Below, in pieces: positions 1 to 11,902 of a DNA stretch of 64,000 bases. The position numbers and the translations under genes were made by a program. This DNA is from Heterobasidion occidentale. Its lineage: Eukaryota > Basidiomycota > Agaricomycetes > Russulales > Bondarzewiaceae. The stretch spans positions 1,116,001 through 1,180,000 of the forward strand of contig JBCAQO010000009.1 of the NCBI GenBank assembly GCA_039111635.1. Direction: 5' to 3'. The notes below the pieces were generated by a model. The model saw nothing but the letters and a program-made list of their open reading frames with translations, was not told where the DNA came from and did no database searches. How positions within the stretch are numbered: the stretch's first letter is position 1; each line of letters starts with the position of its first letter.

Positions 1-24
1 TGGACAGAGTGGGGTCGAAAGGGG

Positions 25-3000
25 TCATAGCCGTTTGCCTGGCCATGCCAATCCTCGGTTGGTCTGCTTTTGTAGCTCCTGGTATGCTTGAGTCCGCCAA
101 TTAGAGCTGTCCGATCGCTTCTGCTGTAGCTTTGATCGAGACGAGTCTATATTGGGCTTCTTTGGCTGCGCTTCTCGATCGTTGATCGGTGGTGGCACTT
201 TTGATCGAGGAACCAGGGGCGGCCTCTTTAGCTGCGTCATTCGTTTGTTGATCTCTTCCATGATCTGGGGGATGGCTAATCCTGTAGCGAGAAGCTTCTT
301 TCCGATTGGATGCTTCTCGAGCTTCTTTCTGATTTGATCTTCTTCGGCTACTCTGTTGAGTTCCAATTCGATCACCAGGGCCAGAATGGAAGCTTCCATT
401 CCTTTGACTGCCCGAGGGTGCCGGTGGTAGAAGTCCTTTATGGCTTCTTGCGCGTTAGTGACGTTTGTCGCGGCTTCCCAAGAGTTGTCCGATTCCGGGT
501 AGCCCTTCCATTTGATCAGGTACTGCAGGATCTTCCATCGTCCGAAGCGTCTAGCTCCGACAATGGCTTCGACTTCGAATTCTTCTTGCCCTTCGATCAG
601 GTCCGGAGCCGGTTTAGGGTAGTTCGGACCATAGACCTCGTTTTCCTTGTAGGGCGTGAGTCGACTAGCATGGAAGACGTTATGAATGCGCTTCCAGCTG
701 TTGGGCAGTTCAACCTGAAGTTGACATTTCCTATGGTGTCAATGATTTCAAATGGCCCAAAGCGTTTGGGTCTCAGTTTCTCTGATGGGTGATCGGTGTG
801 GATGTTCTTCCCATCAAGCCATACTTGATCTCCTTTCTTGAAAGGCGGCAGGTCCGTTCCAAAACGGTCGTGCTGTATCCTCATGGCTTCGGCTGCAATT
901 TCGAGGCTGGCTTGTGCTTCCTTCCTAGCACGTTGCAGAGCTTCGAGGCGAGCGTCGGCGGTGGGGACATTTGTTTCCGATGATGGCTGGGTAAGCCCGT
1001 GGTTGATATCCATGGAGAAGTTCAAATGACTTCTGCGTGGCCGAGTGCTGATGGGTATTGTGGGCGTATTCCGCATAGGGGATTAATCCGGCCCAATCGT
1101 CCTGTGAAGAGCTGCAAAATGCTCTTAGGTATTGTTCCAGTTCCTGATTCATTCGTTCAGTAGCACCGTCTGTCTGTGGTGATAGGCTGTGCTTAAAGCG
1201 GATTTGATTCCTAATTCTTTGAGCAGGGCTTGTGCTACTTTTGAAGCGAATTGAGTTCCTCTATCCGATATGATTTTATCTGGCAGTCCATAGCGTCTCC
1301 AGGTGTTTTCTAGCAAGATTTTGGCCGTTCCATCAGAGTCGATGGTTTTCAGGCATGGAGTTATTACTGCAGTTTTGGTGAATCGATCGGTTACTACATG
1401 TAGCGAGTCGTATCCGTTTGATTCTGGTAGATCTGTAATAAAATCCATGGTTATTGTTCCGAAAGGTCGATCTGGGATCTCTGTTGGTTGCAATGGTACC
1501 ATGGTAGGATGTGTGTCGTTCTTGGTGGATTGACAGATGGCGCATCCTTCCACATATTGGTGAACTGTGTTTGATATTCCTGGCCAAGTGAATTCCTGTG
1601 CCGACTAAGGCTAGAGTTCCTCTTTGTCCTGGATGTCCTGCTGCTAGATTGTCATGGTTCAATTTGATGATATCCTGACGAAGTTGTTCGTTCCGAGGAA
1701 CATATATTTTTCCTCGGTGAAGGACCAATCCTTCTTCTTCGTTCCATTCTTGTAAACCTTTCTTCATGTTTCGAGGTCCTAAGGTTTTAATCTTGGCTAG
1801 GGTTTCTAATAGCCATTCGTCTTTCCTGTTTTCTTCAATGATTCGTTTTCGGAGGTCGTCGTCTATTATGGTAACGCCTCCTCGTCCAGTTGCCCTAATG
1901 TGAAGTATTTGATGAGGGTCCCAACTGTTGTCTGTATTGATGGCATTGATTTCTGCGAAAGGTCTTCGGATCTTTTCTGTGTTATTGAAAAGTTTGGGCT
2001 CCAAGAGTGTTTCGCCTGAATTGTCAAATTCCACCCCCTTTTTATGGTCTGGACGCCGTGACAGACCGTCGGATTTATTAGTGACTCCTGCCTTGTGCGT
2101 CAACTTGTAGTCGAAACGCGAGAGGTAGAGTGACCATCGTGCTTGTCGACGGTTTAATTTCTGGCTTGACGGAACCATTCGAGGTTCTTGTGGTCCGTCC
2201 AGACGTCTACCGGGTGGTCGGCCTCCAGATAGTGTCGCCAAGCTTCAAAAGCTCGAACGACTGCCAGCAACTCTTTATCATAGATTGGGTAGTTGCGTTC
2301 TGTTGGTGAGAGCGACTTGGAGATATAAGCACATGGGTGCCATTTTCCATCTTTGGCGACTTGTGATAAACTGCTCCGGTGGCGAAGTCGGAAGCGTCGC
2401 ATTCAATGCAAACGGGTTCCTTGTGTCTGGCATAACGAGCACCGGAGATTCTGTAAATATTCGTTTTAGCGTTTGAAACGCTTCTTCGCATGCTGGTGTC
2501 CAATCCCAGGTGCGTTCCTTCTGTGTTAACTCAAATAGCGGTCGTGCTATTTTGAGTAATCTTTGATAAACCTGCGATAAAAATTGCAAAAACCTAAAAA
2601 TGATTGCACTTCCTTGACTTTTCCAGGGGTTGGCCAGTCCATAATGCCGGCCACTTTAATCGGGTCCATTTCTAGATGTCCGTGTGATATAACATATCCA
2701 AGATAGTCGATTTTCTTTTTGTGGAAGTGGCACTTCGAGGGTTGTAGGTACAGATCGTTGTCCTGTAAGATCTGTAAAACCTTTCGAACAGTCTTGATGT
2801 GGTCGTCCATTGTTTTAGAGAATACTAGGATGTCGTCCATATAGATTGCCACTAATCCGGCGTAGATGAGGTCTTTGAAGAGGGCGTTCATCATAGTTTG
2901 GAATGTTGCCGGCGAGTTGGTTAATCCAAAGAACATCACCAGAGGTTCGTACATTCCTAAATTGGTGACGAACGCGGCCAGTTTCTCGCTTCCTTCTTTC

Positions 3001-4500
3001 ATGCGTACGTTGTTATATCCTGTATCGACATCCATTAGTGAAAAGTATACGGCTTCGGCTAGAAGGTCCAGTAATTCTTGAATAATCGGCAAAGGGTACT
3101 TGTTCTTGATTGTTATTTCATTGAGTTTGCGATAATCCATTACTGGTCGTAGTTTCCGTTCTTTTTCTTGATGAAGAAGAATGGGGATGCCATGTGCGAT
3201 TTGGATTCTCTGATGAATCCTTTCTGGAGGTTTTCGTCTATGAATTTCTTGAGTTCCACTTGCTCTCCAGGGCTAAGACTGTATAGCTTGGGTTTGAGCG
3301 AGTGATCCATTCCTTCCTTGATCTCTATTTTGTGATCCCAAGGTCGAGAGAGCGGTAGCTGTCCCTTTGGTCGACCTTCGAAAACCTTCCTATAATTCCA
3401 GTATTCCTTCGGCACTATTTCTTCGAAGGATAGTTCGGGTTTCCCTTTGGCGGCTTCTTCTGCTAGTCTTTGCGAGTTGGTGTGCTTTGTTTGTTTTCCT
3501 GTCGGTGCTTTGGCAGGTTTGCTTCCTTGAGCCGGTGTATTGGCGTATGGAAGTTCCGTGGTTTCGGCGCGATGTATATCGACGCCTTCTTCGGAGTCGT
3601 TGTATAATTCCAGTGCCTGTAATGTTCCCGTATCCAGGCATCTAACAAGATAGACTCCATCTTCTTCAAGATCCTTGGAGGGAAGTGCCGGAAGTCCGTC
3701 ACCGTCCTCCGGAACGTCTTCTTCAGCCCATGTCGGAACCTTATAATTTCTGGTTCGGGCCTTCAGACGTTCGGCATTCAACCTTCGAGTTGTGAACTCC
3801 GGACTTGTAGGTATTGTCCGCGGATGTGGTACTGTGGTGTTTCCCACTTTCCGGCCTGGTACTGCTTTTCCCGGCTTTTGCACTGGTATTGAGTAGTCGC
3901 CCGTTTGCGGTACTGTTTCCATGCGCCGTATGCTTGGTTTAGGACGTCCTGGTTTTCTTGTAGCTCTTCTCGCTTTTACCGGTCCTCCTTTTATTTGGCA
4001 GGAAGGCGGGCATCTGGTAAAGTGTAGCCCGTAGGCATGCCAGTCGACTTCTGGGTTATGTTCTAATAACCAGTCGGTTCCTAAAATGACGTCTTCTTTT
4101 CCTATTTCCGCGATGTAGAATCTTGCTGATTCTGTATGCGACCCCCCTTTTTCACCTAGAACCTGTAATTTGAGGTTGGCGAATCGTGTAATAGGTCCTC
4201 CCTTGAACTCGGTGTTCTGGACCGTACTGACTGGGATGGGGTGGGGGTTTTGTGTGTAGTGATTCGATGCGCTTCTACGAAGCGAGGGTGCATGAAGATT
4301 CCGGTGGCTCCACTGTCCACTAGTGCCTGTGTAGCAGCTTTTCTATTCTTGCCTATGAGCATTGTCTCGAGTCGGAGTGATGGTGCACCATGTGATTTCA
4401 TTTCCGAAAGATACAATACATCTGGATGTCCATGCTCTTGGTCAGCATCTTTACTGGCCAGAGGAGCGTACCGATTTCCTGCAAGAATCCTACTCTCCAC
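25..4500 (-). pseudogene. element A pol: protease, reverse transcriptase, RNase H, integrase, chromodomain (frameshifted)
   Basis: Domains on the minus strand: aspartic protease with the DSGATG catalytic motif (about 4320-4300); reverse transcriptase across 3922-2547 with the YMDD active site; RNase H about 2590-2160; integrase with zinc-finger half (CAICQSTK) and catalytic core (TMDFITDLPES, SDRGTQF) about 1700-1150; GPY/F-type C-terminal region about 1076-600; chromodomain about 640-420 (EVEAIVGARRF, LIKWKGYPESDNSWE); and a basic tail ending at 25. The enzyme set copies element RNA into DNA and integrates it. The chromodomain of such elements is known to direct integration to chromatin. Frames change at about 3140 (an A run one base short in the VMDYRKL region), 2365 (TTT here, TTTT in the copy at 63796), 1590 and 700, and elsewhere. 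It is therefore annotated as broken. Confidence 0.92.
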
Positions 4501-4523
4501 ATCCGCTGCCGATGGGAGAGGCC

Positions 4524-6562
4524 TTAAAAATTCTTCGAGTCGCTAAAGGCTCGAACTTCCTCGATTTCTTCCATGCTGAGTCCCATCATCATCTGGCGGA
4601 TGTGGTTGACTCTGTTTTTTCCTTCTTCGACGTCTTCATCGTCGAATTGTCCTTCGTCCATTTCTGCTTCGCGCACAGGTCTGCGACGGGGGGTGGAATC
4701 TTCTCTTGGGTCGAGAAGGACAGTTGCGCGCCATGTGCCCGGGCTTTTGCAAAAGAAGCACTTGCCTTCTTTGGCAAGTCGATCTCTCCGCCGGGGTAAG
4801 CTTCTTGAAGCGAGTTCGGACAGCATCGGCCTCCATTTGCTGCGTCTACATCCATAGGTTCGTATTGGGGCTCCCTATCGTGCCGTGGGGGTGCCCTTTC
4901 GTCGTAAAAAGTACGTGGAGTGTAGATTTGGAATTTTCCTTTTCGGAGGTCGTATGCTCGGTCCCTTGCGATGCGCATCCTTTCGTGTTTCTTGGCCTTC
5001 TCGACTAGTTCTTCCCATGTCCCGTCTGTAGAGGGATCTTCATAAATTCCCTTTGCCAACTCCCACTTGAGTCCTCGCAGGAAATGGGTTTTCTTGGTTT
5101 CTCCGTCTACACCGGCAAGTGCCGCGAGCTGTTCGAACAGCTGAAGGTAGGTGTTAAATGATTCCTTTCCCTGATTGACTCGGGCCAGTTTGTCACGAGC
5201 ATCGGCTTCTTTGTTGAACTCTTCGAAGTCGGTGGCTATCTTTTTTCGGACAGATGTGTAGCCGTCCGTTTCTGCCCAAGTGTATTTGTACCAATCCTTC
5301 AGCGTGTTCCTGGCCTGAGTAAAGTTTCTTGCCCATATCCCTGCTGAGCCTTCCTTCATATACGATAGAGCGTAAGCGATTTTGGCGAATTCGTTCGCAT
5401 AATCCTTCTTCCTAGCCAGGAACATCAGATCGATTTCGTGGAGGAATTGCTCGGTTCGTTTCCTGTTTCCACTGAAGGTGGTGGGTTTGGCCATAGCTGG
5501 TCCCTTGGACTCATTACTTCCAGTATCTGCCGACATTGTATCGGGCGGGGGCTCTGGATCGTTAGGCGGTTCCTGATCTTCACTTGGTGCTTCAAAATAC
5601 TCTGGTTCGGGGACAAACTCCGGTGTTGAGGCTCGGAAGTCTTCTTGGGGAGCGGTCTCCTGTAAGGGGGATGTAGCGGGAGTGTTTCTTCTAGAGATTC
5701 GACTTCCACTGGCTGTTTCTCTGGGTAGAGTATGTATGTGCGGTCTTGGCGAGTCACGATGCCGATTTGCCGGTGATTCAGGCTTGTCGAAGGTCTTCCT
5801 TGCGACGTAGTCCTCGACCTTAACGAGGCGTAGGTCGGGTCCTGCGTGGACGATTTCTCCTCCCCAAGCCGCGTATTCGTATTCGCTTTTCCTTGTTGTT
5901 GGAAGAATCCGGTGAGGATTCCCACGTAGTAGAAGTGTGCTTTCCTTTCGTCGTAATAAAGTTGATCTTGTCGACGTCTTCGGGTAAGTCTCCGTAGACT
6001 TCTGCTGGGTCTGTTCTATAGCCGGGAGGGTATCCCGCTGCGACTTCGTCCGTTGTTCTTTATTCTTTGAAGAAGAAGGGTACTGCCTGTCTTCTTCCGG
6101 CTTGTAATGCTTCCTGTAAGTCTGGGTCCCTTTTGATAATTTTGTTGATGGAAATATCAATTTGGTCGATGAGTTGGATGATCTCGGAGAATGTGTGTCC
6201 CGAGATGAGGGTTCGGAGATGATAAGTTTTGTGGGCGAACTCTCCTCTTCTGACAATAAAAACGATCCCTTCGATTTCTGTTCGGACTGGCGGAGAGTTA
6301 GGTGTGTCCAGTGTGTTTTCCTAGGTTGAGGAGAAGGTCCAGTGGATGAGGATTGAGACGTGGTCTCTGTTCTCCTTGGTCTTGACGAGTTCCGCTCTGA
6401 TTCCGTCTGTGTCGATATTTCTTGCGATGGTTCTTCTGAGATCGGGGATAACGGCGACGGGGAAATCGTCTGGTCTTCCGTCGTGTATCTCGACGCAGTT
6501 CCTTGCTCTGATGACGTCGGGCTCTCCGTTGTCCGTGAGGGTGAACGGTGTCTTTGGTTCAT
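4524..6562 (-). pseudogene. element A gag (nucleocapsid) with frameshifted zinc knuckle
   Basis: A long open frame (6562-4589) begins with a Ser/Thr/Pro- and charge-rich N-terminal half. It continues with a retrotransposon gag domain at about residues 370-520 (region with FLARKKDYANEFAKIAYAL and GIWARNF), typical of fungal Ty3/gypsy capsid proteins. The CCHC zinc knuckle follows at about 4766-4725, but the Cys pair (CFFC) and the PGHMARNC half lie in different frames. One base appears missing from an A run between them. Gag packages element RNA. Open sequence runs further up to about 6855, so the true start may be upstream of 6562. Confidence 0.85.
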
Positions 6563-6844
6563 TGACGAAGCAAATCCCGGAAAATCTATATCCAGTTTTA
6601 AGGAGGTCTATAAAGATTTCGGGTGCTTGTTGTAGCCTGAGTGTGGCTATTCCTGAATAGACTTTTCCTGGGTTCCGGTGTCTTGCGACTTCTATGGCTC
6701 CGGGGTTGTTTATTCTTCCTTGAGGGGTCGCTGCTGGGGTTGCCGTTAGGTTTACCCTGTTGGCGATTGCTAAAATGTTGTTGACTGATGAGAGAAAGAG
6801 CTGCCTCTGCTGGGGATCCAGCTTGAATAGGGTAGGGATAAAAG

Positions 6845-6854
6845 AGCTCGTTCA
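6845..6854 (-). promoter_or_regulatory. element A primer-binding site, self-priming type
   Basis: The bases next to the LTR (agctcgttca) are the exact reverse complement of 7298-7307 inside the LTR. That LTR segment lies 33 nt downstream of the LTR TATA box, where transcription should start. No tRNA-type site beginning with TGG is present. This fits the Tf1 mechanism, in which the RNA 5' end folds back to prime reverse transcription. The role is inferred; the complementarity is seen. Confidence 0.7.
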
Positions 6855-6856
6855 AG

Positions 6857-7610
6857 TGTTAGGTCGGAGACCTATCACGTGCACCGATGCACGAAGGGGT
6901 CCCTAGGCTAAACCTCCACTGGTTCGTATAATCGTAGACTCCAATGGATAAAGACGATGGATCGTCTTTGGGCTCTTTCGAGGAACTCGGGGTCGCTGTC
7001 TGCTTTGTTCTCGAATAGATTGAGAAGATGATCTTCGAGGTCTTCTCGATGATGAGGAGGAACCGGATGATCTTCTCCTGTCCAACAGATGACACGAGGG
7101 GGTGTCCAACTGAGAACGCGGAAGGCAGCTAGTCCGGTGTAGAAGCGGATGAGTAGAGGGAGGGGAGGGAAGGGAGACGAGTCCAGTGCGTCGTCAGACC
7201 GTGTAAAGAGTTTCTCAGATCTGACAGAGATCACGAAGCGTGGGCTAGGAAGGTAGCCAGACGCCGGGTGCAGTGCAGAGATCGAGTGTATTACAGGTGA
7301 ACGAGCTGAGCTTCTTAGAAGCTCATCTCGGCTAAATATACAAAGAAGTATCTAGGGCAGGATCGCAATCTGGTCTGTGCGCTTCTCAGGTACCAAAGTC
7401 AACGATCAAGATCCGTAAGCTAAGATGCGTTATCAATCTAACTATAGTAGTGGGGCACTAATGTCTGTCCACATCCATATGAAATACCAAGGCACATCGT
7501 GATCAATCAGGAACCAGGAACAAGGCCAGGAACCAAGGTCTGTCCACACCAAGAATCAGGAACCGTAAGTAAGCGTTCATGCAACTAGCATGTAAATCGT
7601 AATGAGTCAT
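6857..7610 (-). repeat. LTR of element A (LTR-A), outer end truncated
   Basis: Begins (plus strand) TGTTAGGTCGGAGACC, the same terminus as the complete solo LTRs at 45259-46094 and 52127-52956, and stays collinear with them to GAGTCAT at 7610. There it switches abruptly to LTR-B. The missing outer part is roughly 80 bp. It contains a TATA box on the minus strand (TATATTTAG, about 7330-7338) and the predicted transcript 5' end at 7298-7307. Confidence 0.9.
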
Positions 7611-8198
7611 TGTTATGAACTGCTCGTTCGATAACCCAAGAGTAACAGGTTCTTCCCTAGGTCGCACGAAGGACTGAGTGGTGGGCGAAGTCTCGACTGT
7701 ACCGGGCAATGATACAGGAGGGAATAATGATTGGCTCTAAGTTACACAGTGTATAGACTGTGTAGGAACGAAGAGAATAGACTGAAGATCCTCAGCCTAT
7801 TCTATGGGCCTTATATACTGCATAGGGTATAGGGTAAGAGTCCATGTGCTTCTCCGGGTTTCCATCCCAGAAGAGCTGTGGTCGCCATCTCTCTCAGCCG
7901 GTGCCTACTCTTGTACTTCTCCAGTCACACTGATCCATCATGGTGCGACGAGGTGCTTACCCATAAGCCCTAAGCCCATGGCATGTGAATGCCTCTCTTA
8001 TCTCTGTGCCTATCTTGTGAGCCCCGTGTCCCTCTCATATAGCCTCTACCAATGTCTTGAAGAACCATTGGTTTAGTTGGCTCCTAAGGACATGCCGAAT
8101 ACCTTGATGTACGCTCTGTAGTAGAGCCGCCTAGCATGTGATGCTTGATCCATCGGGTAGACCGGCCCTGAAGGGCCCTGATCGGTCAAGTCATAACA
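7611..8198 (-). repeat. solo LTR of the element B family (LTR-B)
   Basis: Reverse-complement copy of the LTR at 54640-55261, with the same TGTTA...TAACA ends and shared blocks throughout (for example the segment around CCCAAGAGTAACAGG). No internal element follows. Left flank GTCAT (LTR-A sequence) and right flank AGCAC (host F-box gene) do not match. It therefore joins two unrelated sequences and is a recombination product, not a clean solo LTR. Confidence 0.88.
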
Positions 8199-10055
8199 AG
8201 CACCACCACCATTGGAGAAGAAGTAGCCATCATAATTCTCCATGATTGAGGACCATTGATCTGCAATAAGGACAATTTGAGTGAGCCGAGGACAATTCTC
8301 CGCCAAAGTAAAGCATATCATAGCTGCGGGGCCCAGATCCATTGACAAGTATGCAGTGGTGATGTCAGGGGCTCTGAACTGTAGGAAATCCGACAGGCAG
8401 GCCAAGGTGCTGTCAGCGACCCATCTCAAAAGGATCTGTTTGAGGTTAGGAAAGGGTTCTAGTATCACGGTATCGGCCGCCTCCATCATGTGAGCTACAG
8501 TGGCAAAGCGTAGATCTGGAAGTGGAGGAAGGGCAAGGGGGCAAAAATCTGCTTGAGGATCTTCTGAACCCACCACCAAAGTGCACAGTTGTGGCATCCT
8601 TTCAAAAAGAGCTGTGAATGCTAAATCGGATGAATGTATATCAAATGCCCAGATTAATTTCAATAGCTGTGGGCTACAACTAGCACCCACCGTGTGTTAA
8701 GACCTGGTCTTCACACGTGATGTGCCAGGAGGCTCCTGAGTCACTGAGGGATGTGCCAAATCCAAGTGCGTCCGATAAAAGCACCAGCGGCTAACTGTGT
8801 GCGTAATTCAGAATGTACAAGGGATTCGTGATGGTATCGTGTCTCCAGGAATGCACAAAGGTTTTCCCACAGGTGTGAGGGTACGACCTGATGCGGACCT
8901 GGATGGCAGTAGATATGCTGCCCACTAAAGTTGAGATAGAATACTGCTAGTCCTGTATAGAACTCAGCCAGTATTGAGATGACGACTGAGTGGTTGAGGA
9001 TGATGATAGAGAGAAGCGCAGGGCAAGTTAAACCGATGCTCAAGCAGATGTTCTATTGACAATCAAAGGTCTGGCCTATTGGCAAAGACTATGATGTAGC
9101 AGAGGTATGGCTAGTACCAAAGGTCAAGAGTAAGAACAGGTGGGGAGTAACAAAGGTGAACGAGCTGGCAAGACAGGTCTCTGGCTCGTTCTATATATAC
9201 GCGATCCGCTTTAGGGCAAAATCTACAGAAGGTCTGTGCTTAAGGCACCGAGGCAAATAGAAGTAAACGATCAACAATCGGAGTGATGTAATCTATGATG
9301 CAATCAGAGAAGCATGATACAATCAATGATGTCAGTGATGTAACTGATCGTTAATTCAGGAACGAAAGATAAGATAAGATAACTCAATGTCCGTTGGTGA
9401 AGTCAAGGGGTCGGTCACCAGGTATAGGTCATATCCGTTGGTCATAGACCACGTGTCATATGATCAGGTGATCATATATCATGTGTTATGAGCCGGCTCT
9501 TAACACCGTGGCACAAAGGAGGTCAGCCATGGTATCTCTGCTCGGATGTGCAAACAGCTGTGAAGCGACGGCAAGTACACAAAGATTTGGAAAATATCTG
9601 ATGACTTCAGCGAGCACAGACAGGTCCTCCGTGTTTCTATCACCGTTGTCCCAGTCAAAGCACAAATTCACATCTGCACGATGTACTCAAAAGCCAAGCG
9701 AGACTTCACTTCTGTTTTCTTGTGCCCATTGCTGCATTAGCATGGCATGCAGCGAGTGTAAACCATGCATGTGGCGAAGTATAACAGCTTGGTAGAGTAG
9801 AGGCGTAGCAAGGGCACACCATAGTTTGCAGACCTGTACTATGTGATGTTTGGTGAGCAGGGACTTTCAGATATGACTCTGCTCAGAGCGCAGGTCAAAT
9901 AGACGGGAATTTGCATCCATAGGGATGTCAAAGGGGTCGTGCACGTCTGGATCAAGAATCCCCGGCACGCAAGTGGCCAACTCGAAGATATTCAACTAGA
10001 TCTTGTTTGGAATGTAGGGATAGTTGACCCGTTTCTTGTTCCACAATGCAGACAT
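8199..10055 (-). pseudogene. F-box/LRR-like protein, disrupted by two LTRs
   Basis: On the minus strand a reading frame starts at 10055 and encodes an F-box-like N-terminus (NIFELATCVPGILDPDVHDP) followed by a TKHHIVQVCKLW segment. It then runs into an LRR-like region with PNLCVLAVA, MPQLCTLVVG and PNLKQILLRW repeats. This plan is common in expanded Agaricomycete F-box families, whose members serve as substrate receptors of SCF ubiquitin ligases. The gene is split by a solo LTR at 8695-9505 with a 5-bp target duplication, cut off at 8198 by LTR-B, and carries in-frame stops near residue 20 (TAG) and near residue 55 (TGA). Removing LTR-C would reconnect the two halves in frame. It is non-functional as written. 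Confidence 0.75.
8695..9505 (-). repeat. solo LTR 'LTR-C' with target-site duplication CCGTG
   Basis: An 811-bp segment with TGTTAAGACC...GGCTCTTAACA ends, flanked by CCGTG at 8690-8694 and 9506-9510. It is a distant relative of LTR-A. The same ten bases (tgaacgagct, plus strand, 9157-9166) lie 33 nt from the TATA box (about 9191-9199), and the encoded ORF pattern is similar (FYTGLA...). The internal element was removed by LTR-LTR recombination. It splits the F-box-like pseudogene. Confidence 0.9.
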
Positions 10056-10713
10056 TATCAGGCTGCGACCTCAGCTTGTTAACAAGAAGTCGAGGATGAC
10101 GAGAAAAATAGAGATGCGAGGAAATATGGAGACTAGTTTCAGCGCGTGGTGCCAGGCAGTGAAATCAGTAGGCCGTCAGCCTAAGATCGGACGCAAGATG
10201 AGTTCAATCTCCGCCATCCTCCGTCGAGGGACTTCATCGGCGGCTTTTCCGGCTGTGAGGACTCCGACGAAAACGCGCCATCGTCATTCAATGTCCGAAC
10301 GGCTCATTCCGCCTGGTCAGCAGGCTGTAAATCGCTTTGTGCCACTGGTAGAAACCTTAACCACACCTAGGGTTCTATGTTCGACTGGCAAATACTTCGA
10401 CACCTCTCCTTCCGGAACGATATTTTGCATACAAGAAAGCGGTCGATGATATGCATCCTTGCAGTTTTATGATGGAAATAATGTCCATGATGATAGGAAC
10501 AGTATCCAATCCAGACAGGTGCCCATTGCCCAACCACGCTTGCTGGACTCCATCAAGAAACGGTCCGAGCTTTAGCGCTCCATCAAGTTGACGCTGACTT
10601 TGCGGGCAATTGGTAATGCATCAGGAAAGTTCTATATAAATTGATGCCACGCGTGATGGCCTGCTCATAGACCTAGAACCGAGCAAGAGCACCTTGCCAG
10701 CACCTCAGTAGCA
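10056..10713. other. intergenic; TATA box of the dehydrogenase gene
   Basis: No supported gene. A TATA-box candidate (tctatataaa, 10631-10640) lies about 75 bp upstream of the dehydrogenase start codon. The rest shows no recognisable repeat. Confidence 0.5.
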
Positions 10714-11902
10714 ATGCCCCCACCTGTCGAAGACTTGCCAGTGACCGTCAGACACGAGTACGCACTCCGTTCTCATCGAAATTGATGACGTCTTCTGAGG
10801 CTTGCACGGCTCTGCAGCGTTTACCCTTTTATTGACCCCAAGGAAGACTACACACGCCAGACATACAAGGGCAAGGTCGTCCTCGTCACTGGCGCTTCCC
10901 GTGGCATTGGTGAGGAGATCGCGGTCACGTATGCGCGCGCGGGCGCATCGGTCGTGCTCGCGGCACGGAAACAGCAAACCCTAGACGATGTCAAGGCTAC
11001 AATTAAGCGTTATGCTGCGGACGCGCAAGTTCTAACAGTGCCCACGGATGTGACGAAGCCAAAACAGGTACAGGCAGCTGTGAAGGCGGCGATCGACGCG
11101 TTTGGGAGGCTAGACGTGTGTGTTGCCAACGCAGGAACGGCGAGCCATTGGGATCGACGTCAGTGTGTAGCGATTGGCTTGCTTGCAGTGGACTGATGAC
11201 GTGGTGGGGTTTTGCAGCTTTCGCAGAACGTGACGCCGAGGAGTGGTGGAATGTCATGGAAGTCAACTTCCGTGGAGTGTATAACGTCGCACAGTGAGTT
11301 TGTAGTCTGTTCAGTTTTAGACATTTTACTCACAAAGACTTGTCATTGATCGCTCAAAGTTTTGCCACACCTTACCTTGCTAAAACAAAGGGCTACATGG
11401 TAGCCGTCTCATCGACTGCAGCTCAAACCCGTATCATCTACTCCAGTTCATACAGCATCTCGAAGCATGCCACTGGTCGCTTCTTGGAGTTTGTTCAGCT
11501 TGGTGAGCTTGACTGTTACATCAATTTCTCCATAAGTTCAGCGATCATAATATGCGAATGACGCTAGAATATCCGGACGTGAAGGTCTTCTCTGTGCATC
11601 CTGGAACCATCAAGACTGAGATGGTAATGGAACATAATCCCGAGTGGGAAGAGTACCTCGTCGATACTACGCAGCTACCAGCATGCACGATACTCTACTT
11701 GACTTCAGGCAAAGCTGACTGGCTGTCCGGAAAGTGAGTCGGTACCCTAGATCTTCCGAGGCTCAAAGAAGTCTAACAAAGCATTCTTCTACAAAGATTT
11801 GTCTCTGCAAACTGGGATTTAAAAGAAGTCATAGACAAATACAAGGACAGCATCATTGAGAGTGGGGCGCTCGTTAACAGATTCCACCTCCCTAAATTGT
11901 AG
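10714..11902 (+). CDS. short-chain dehydrogenase/reductase (SDR), six exons
   Basis: Exons by GT-AG reading: 10714-10757, 10818-11158, 11218-11293, 11360-11502, 11568-11733, 11797-11902. The product is about 290 residues, the usual size of a classical SDR. Seen: the nucleotide-binding motif TGASRGIG (about residues 34-41) after a beta strand (KVVLV), the structural NAG motif (CVANAG), and the active-site Ser followed by YSISK (Tyr-x3-Lys). The protein should be a soluble NAD(P)-dependent oxidoreductase. Family membership does not give the substrate. The first intron reconnects a short N-terminal exon (MPPPVEDLPVTVRH) to the conserved body; without it the frame stops at once. No signal peptide is seen. 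Confidence 0.88.

Larger units (their letters stand above)
1..7610 (-). mobile_element. Ty3/gypsy chromovirus 'element A', 5' LTR plus gag-pol, running off the left edge
   Basis: A long terminal repeat retrotransposon read on the minus strand. In order from right to left: LTR (6857-7610, outer end lost), self-priming site (6845-6854), gag, aspartic protease, reverse transcriptase, RNase H, integrase and a C-terminal chromodomain. That order and the chromodomain define a chromovirus. Its other LTR lies beyond the window start. The coding region is split into many frames by 1-nt shifts, several in homopolymers, so this copy as written is not functional. A sister pol fragment of the same family lies at 63150-64000 on the plus strand, and solo LTRs of the family lie at 45259-46094 and 52127-52956. 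Confidence 0.93.

Noticed and set aside
6859..7234. ORFs inside LTR-A and LTR-C as genes.
   Set aside because: They lie entirely within LTRs, recur in every LTR copy with frame changes, and have no start context or domain.
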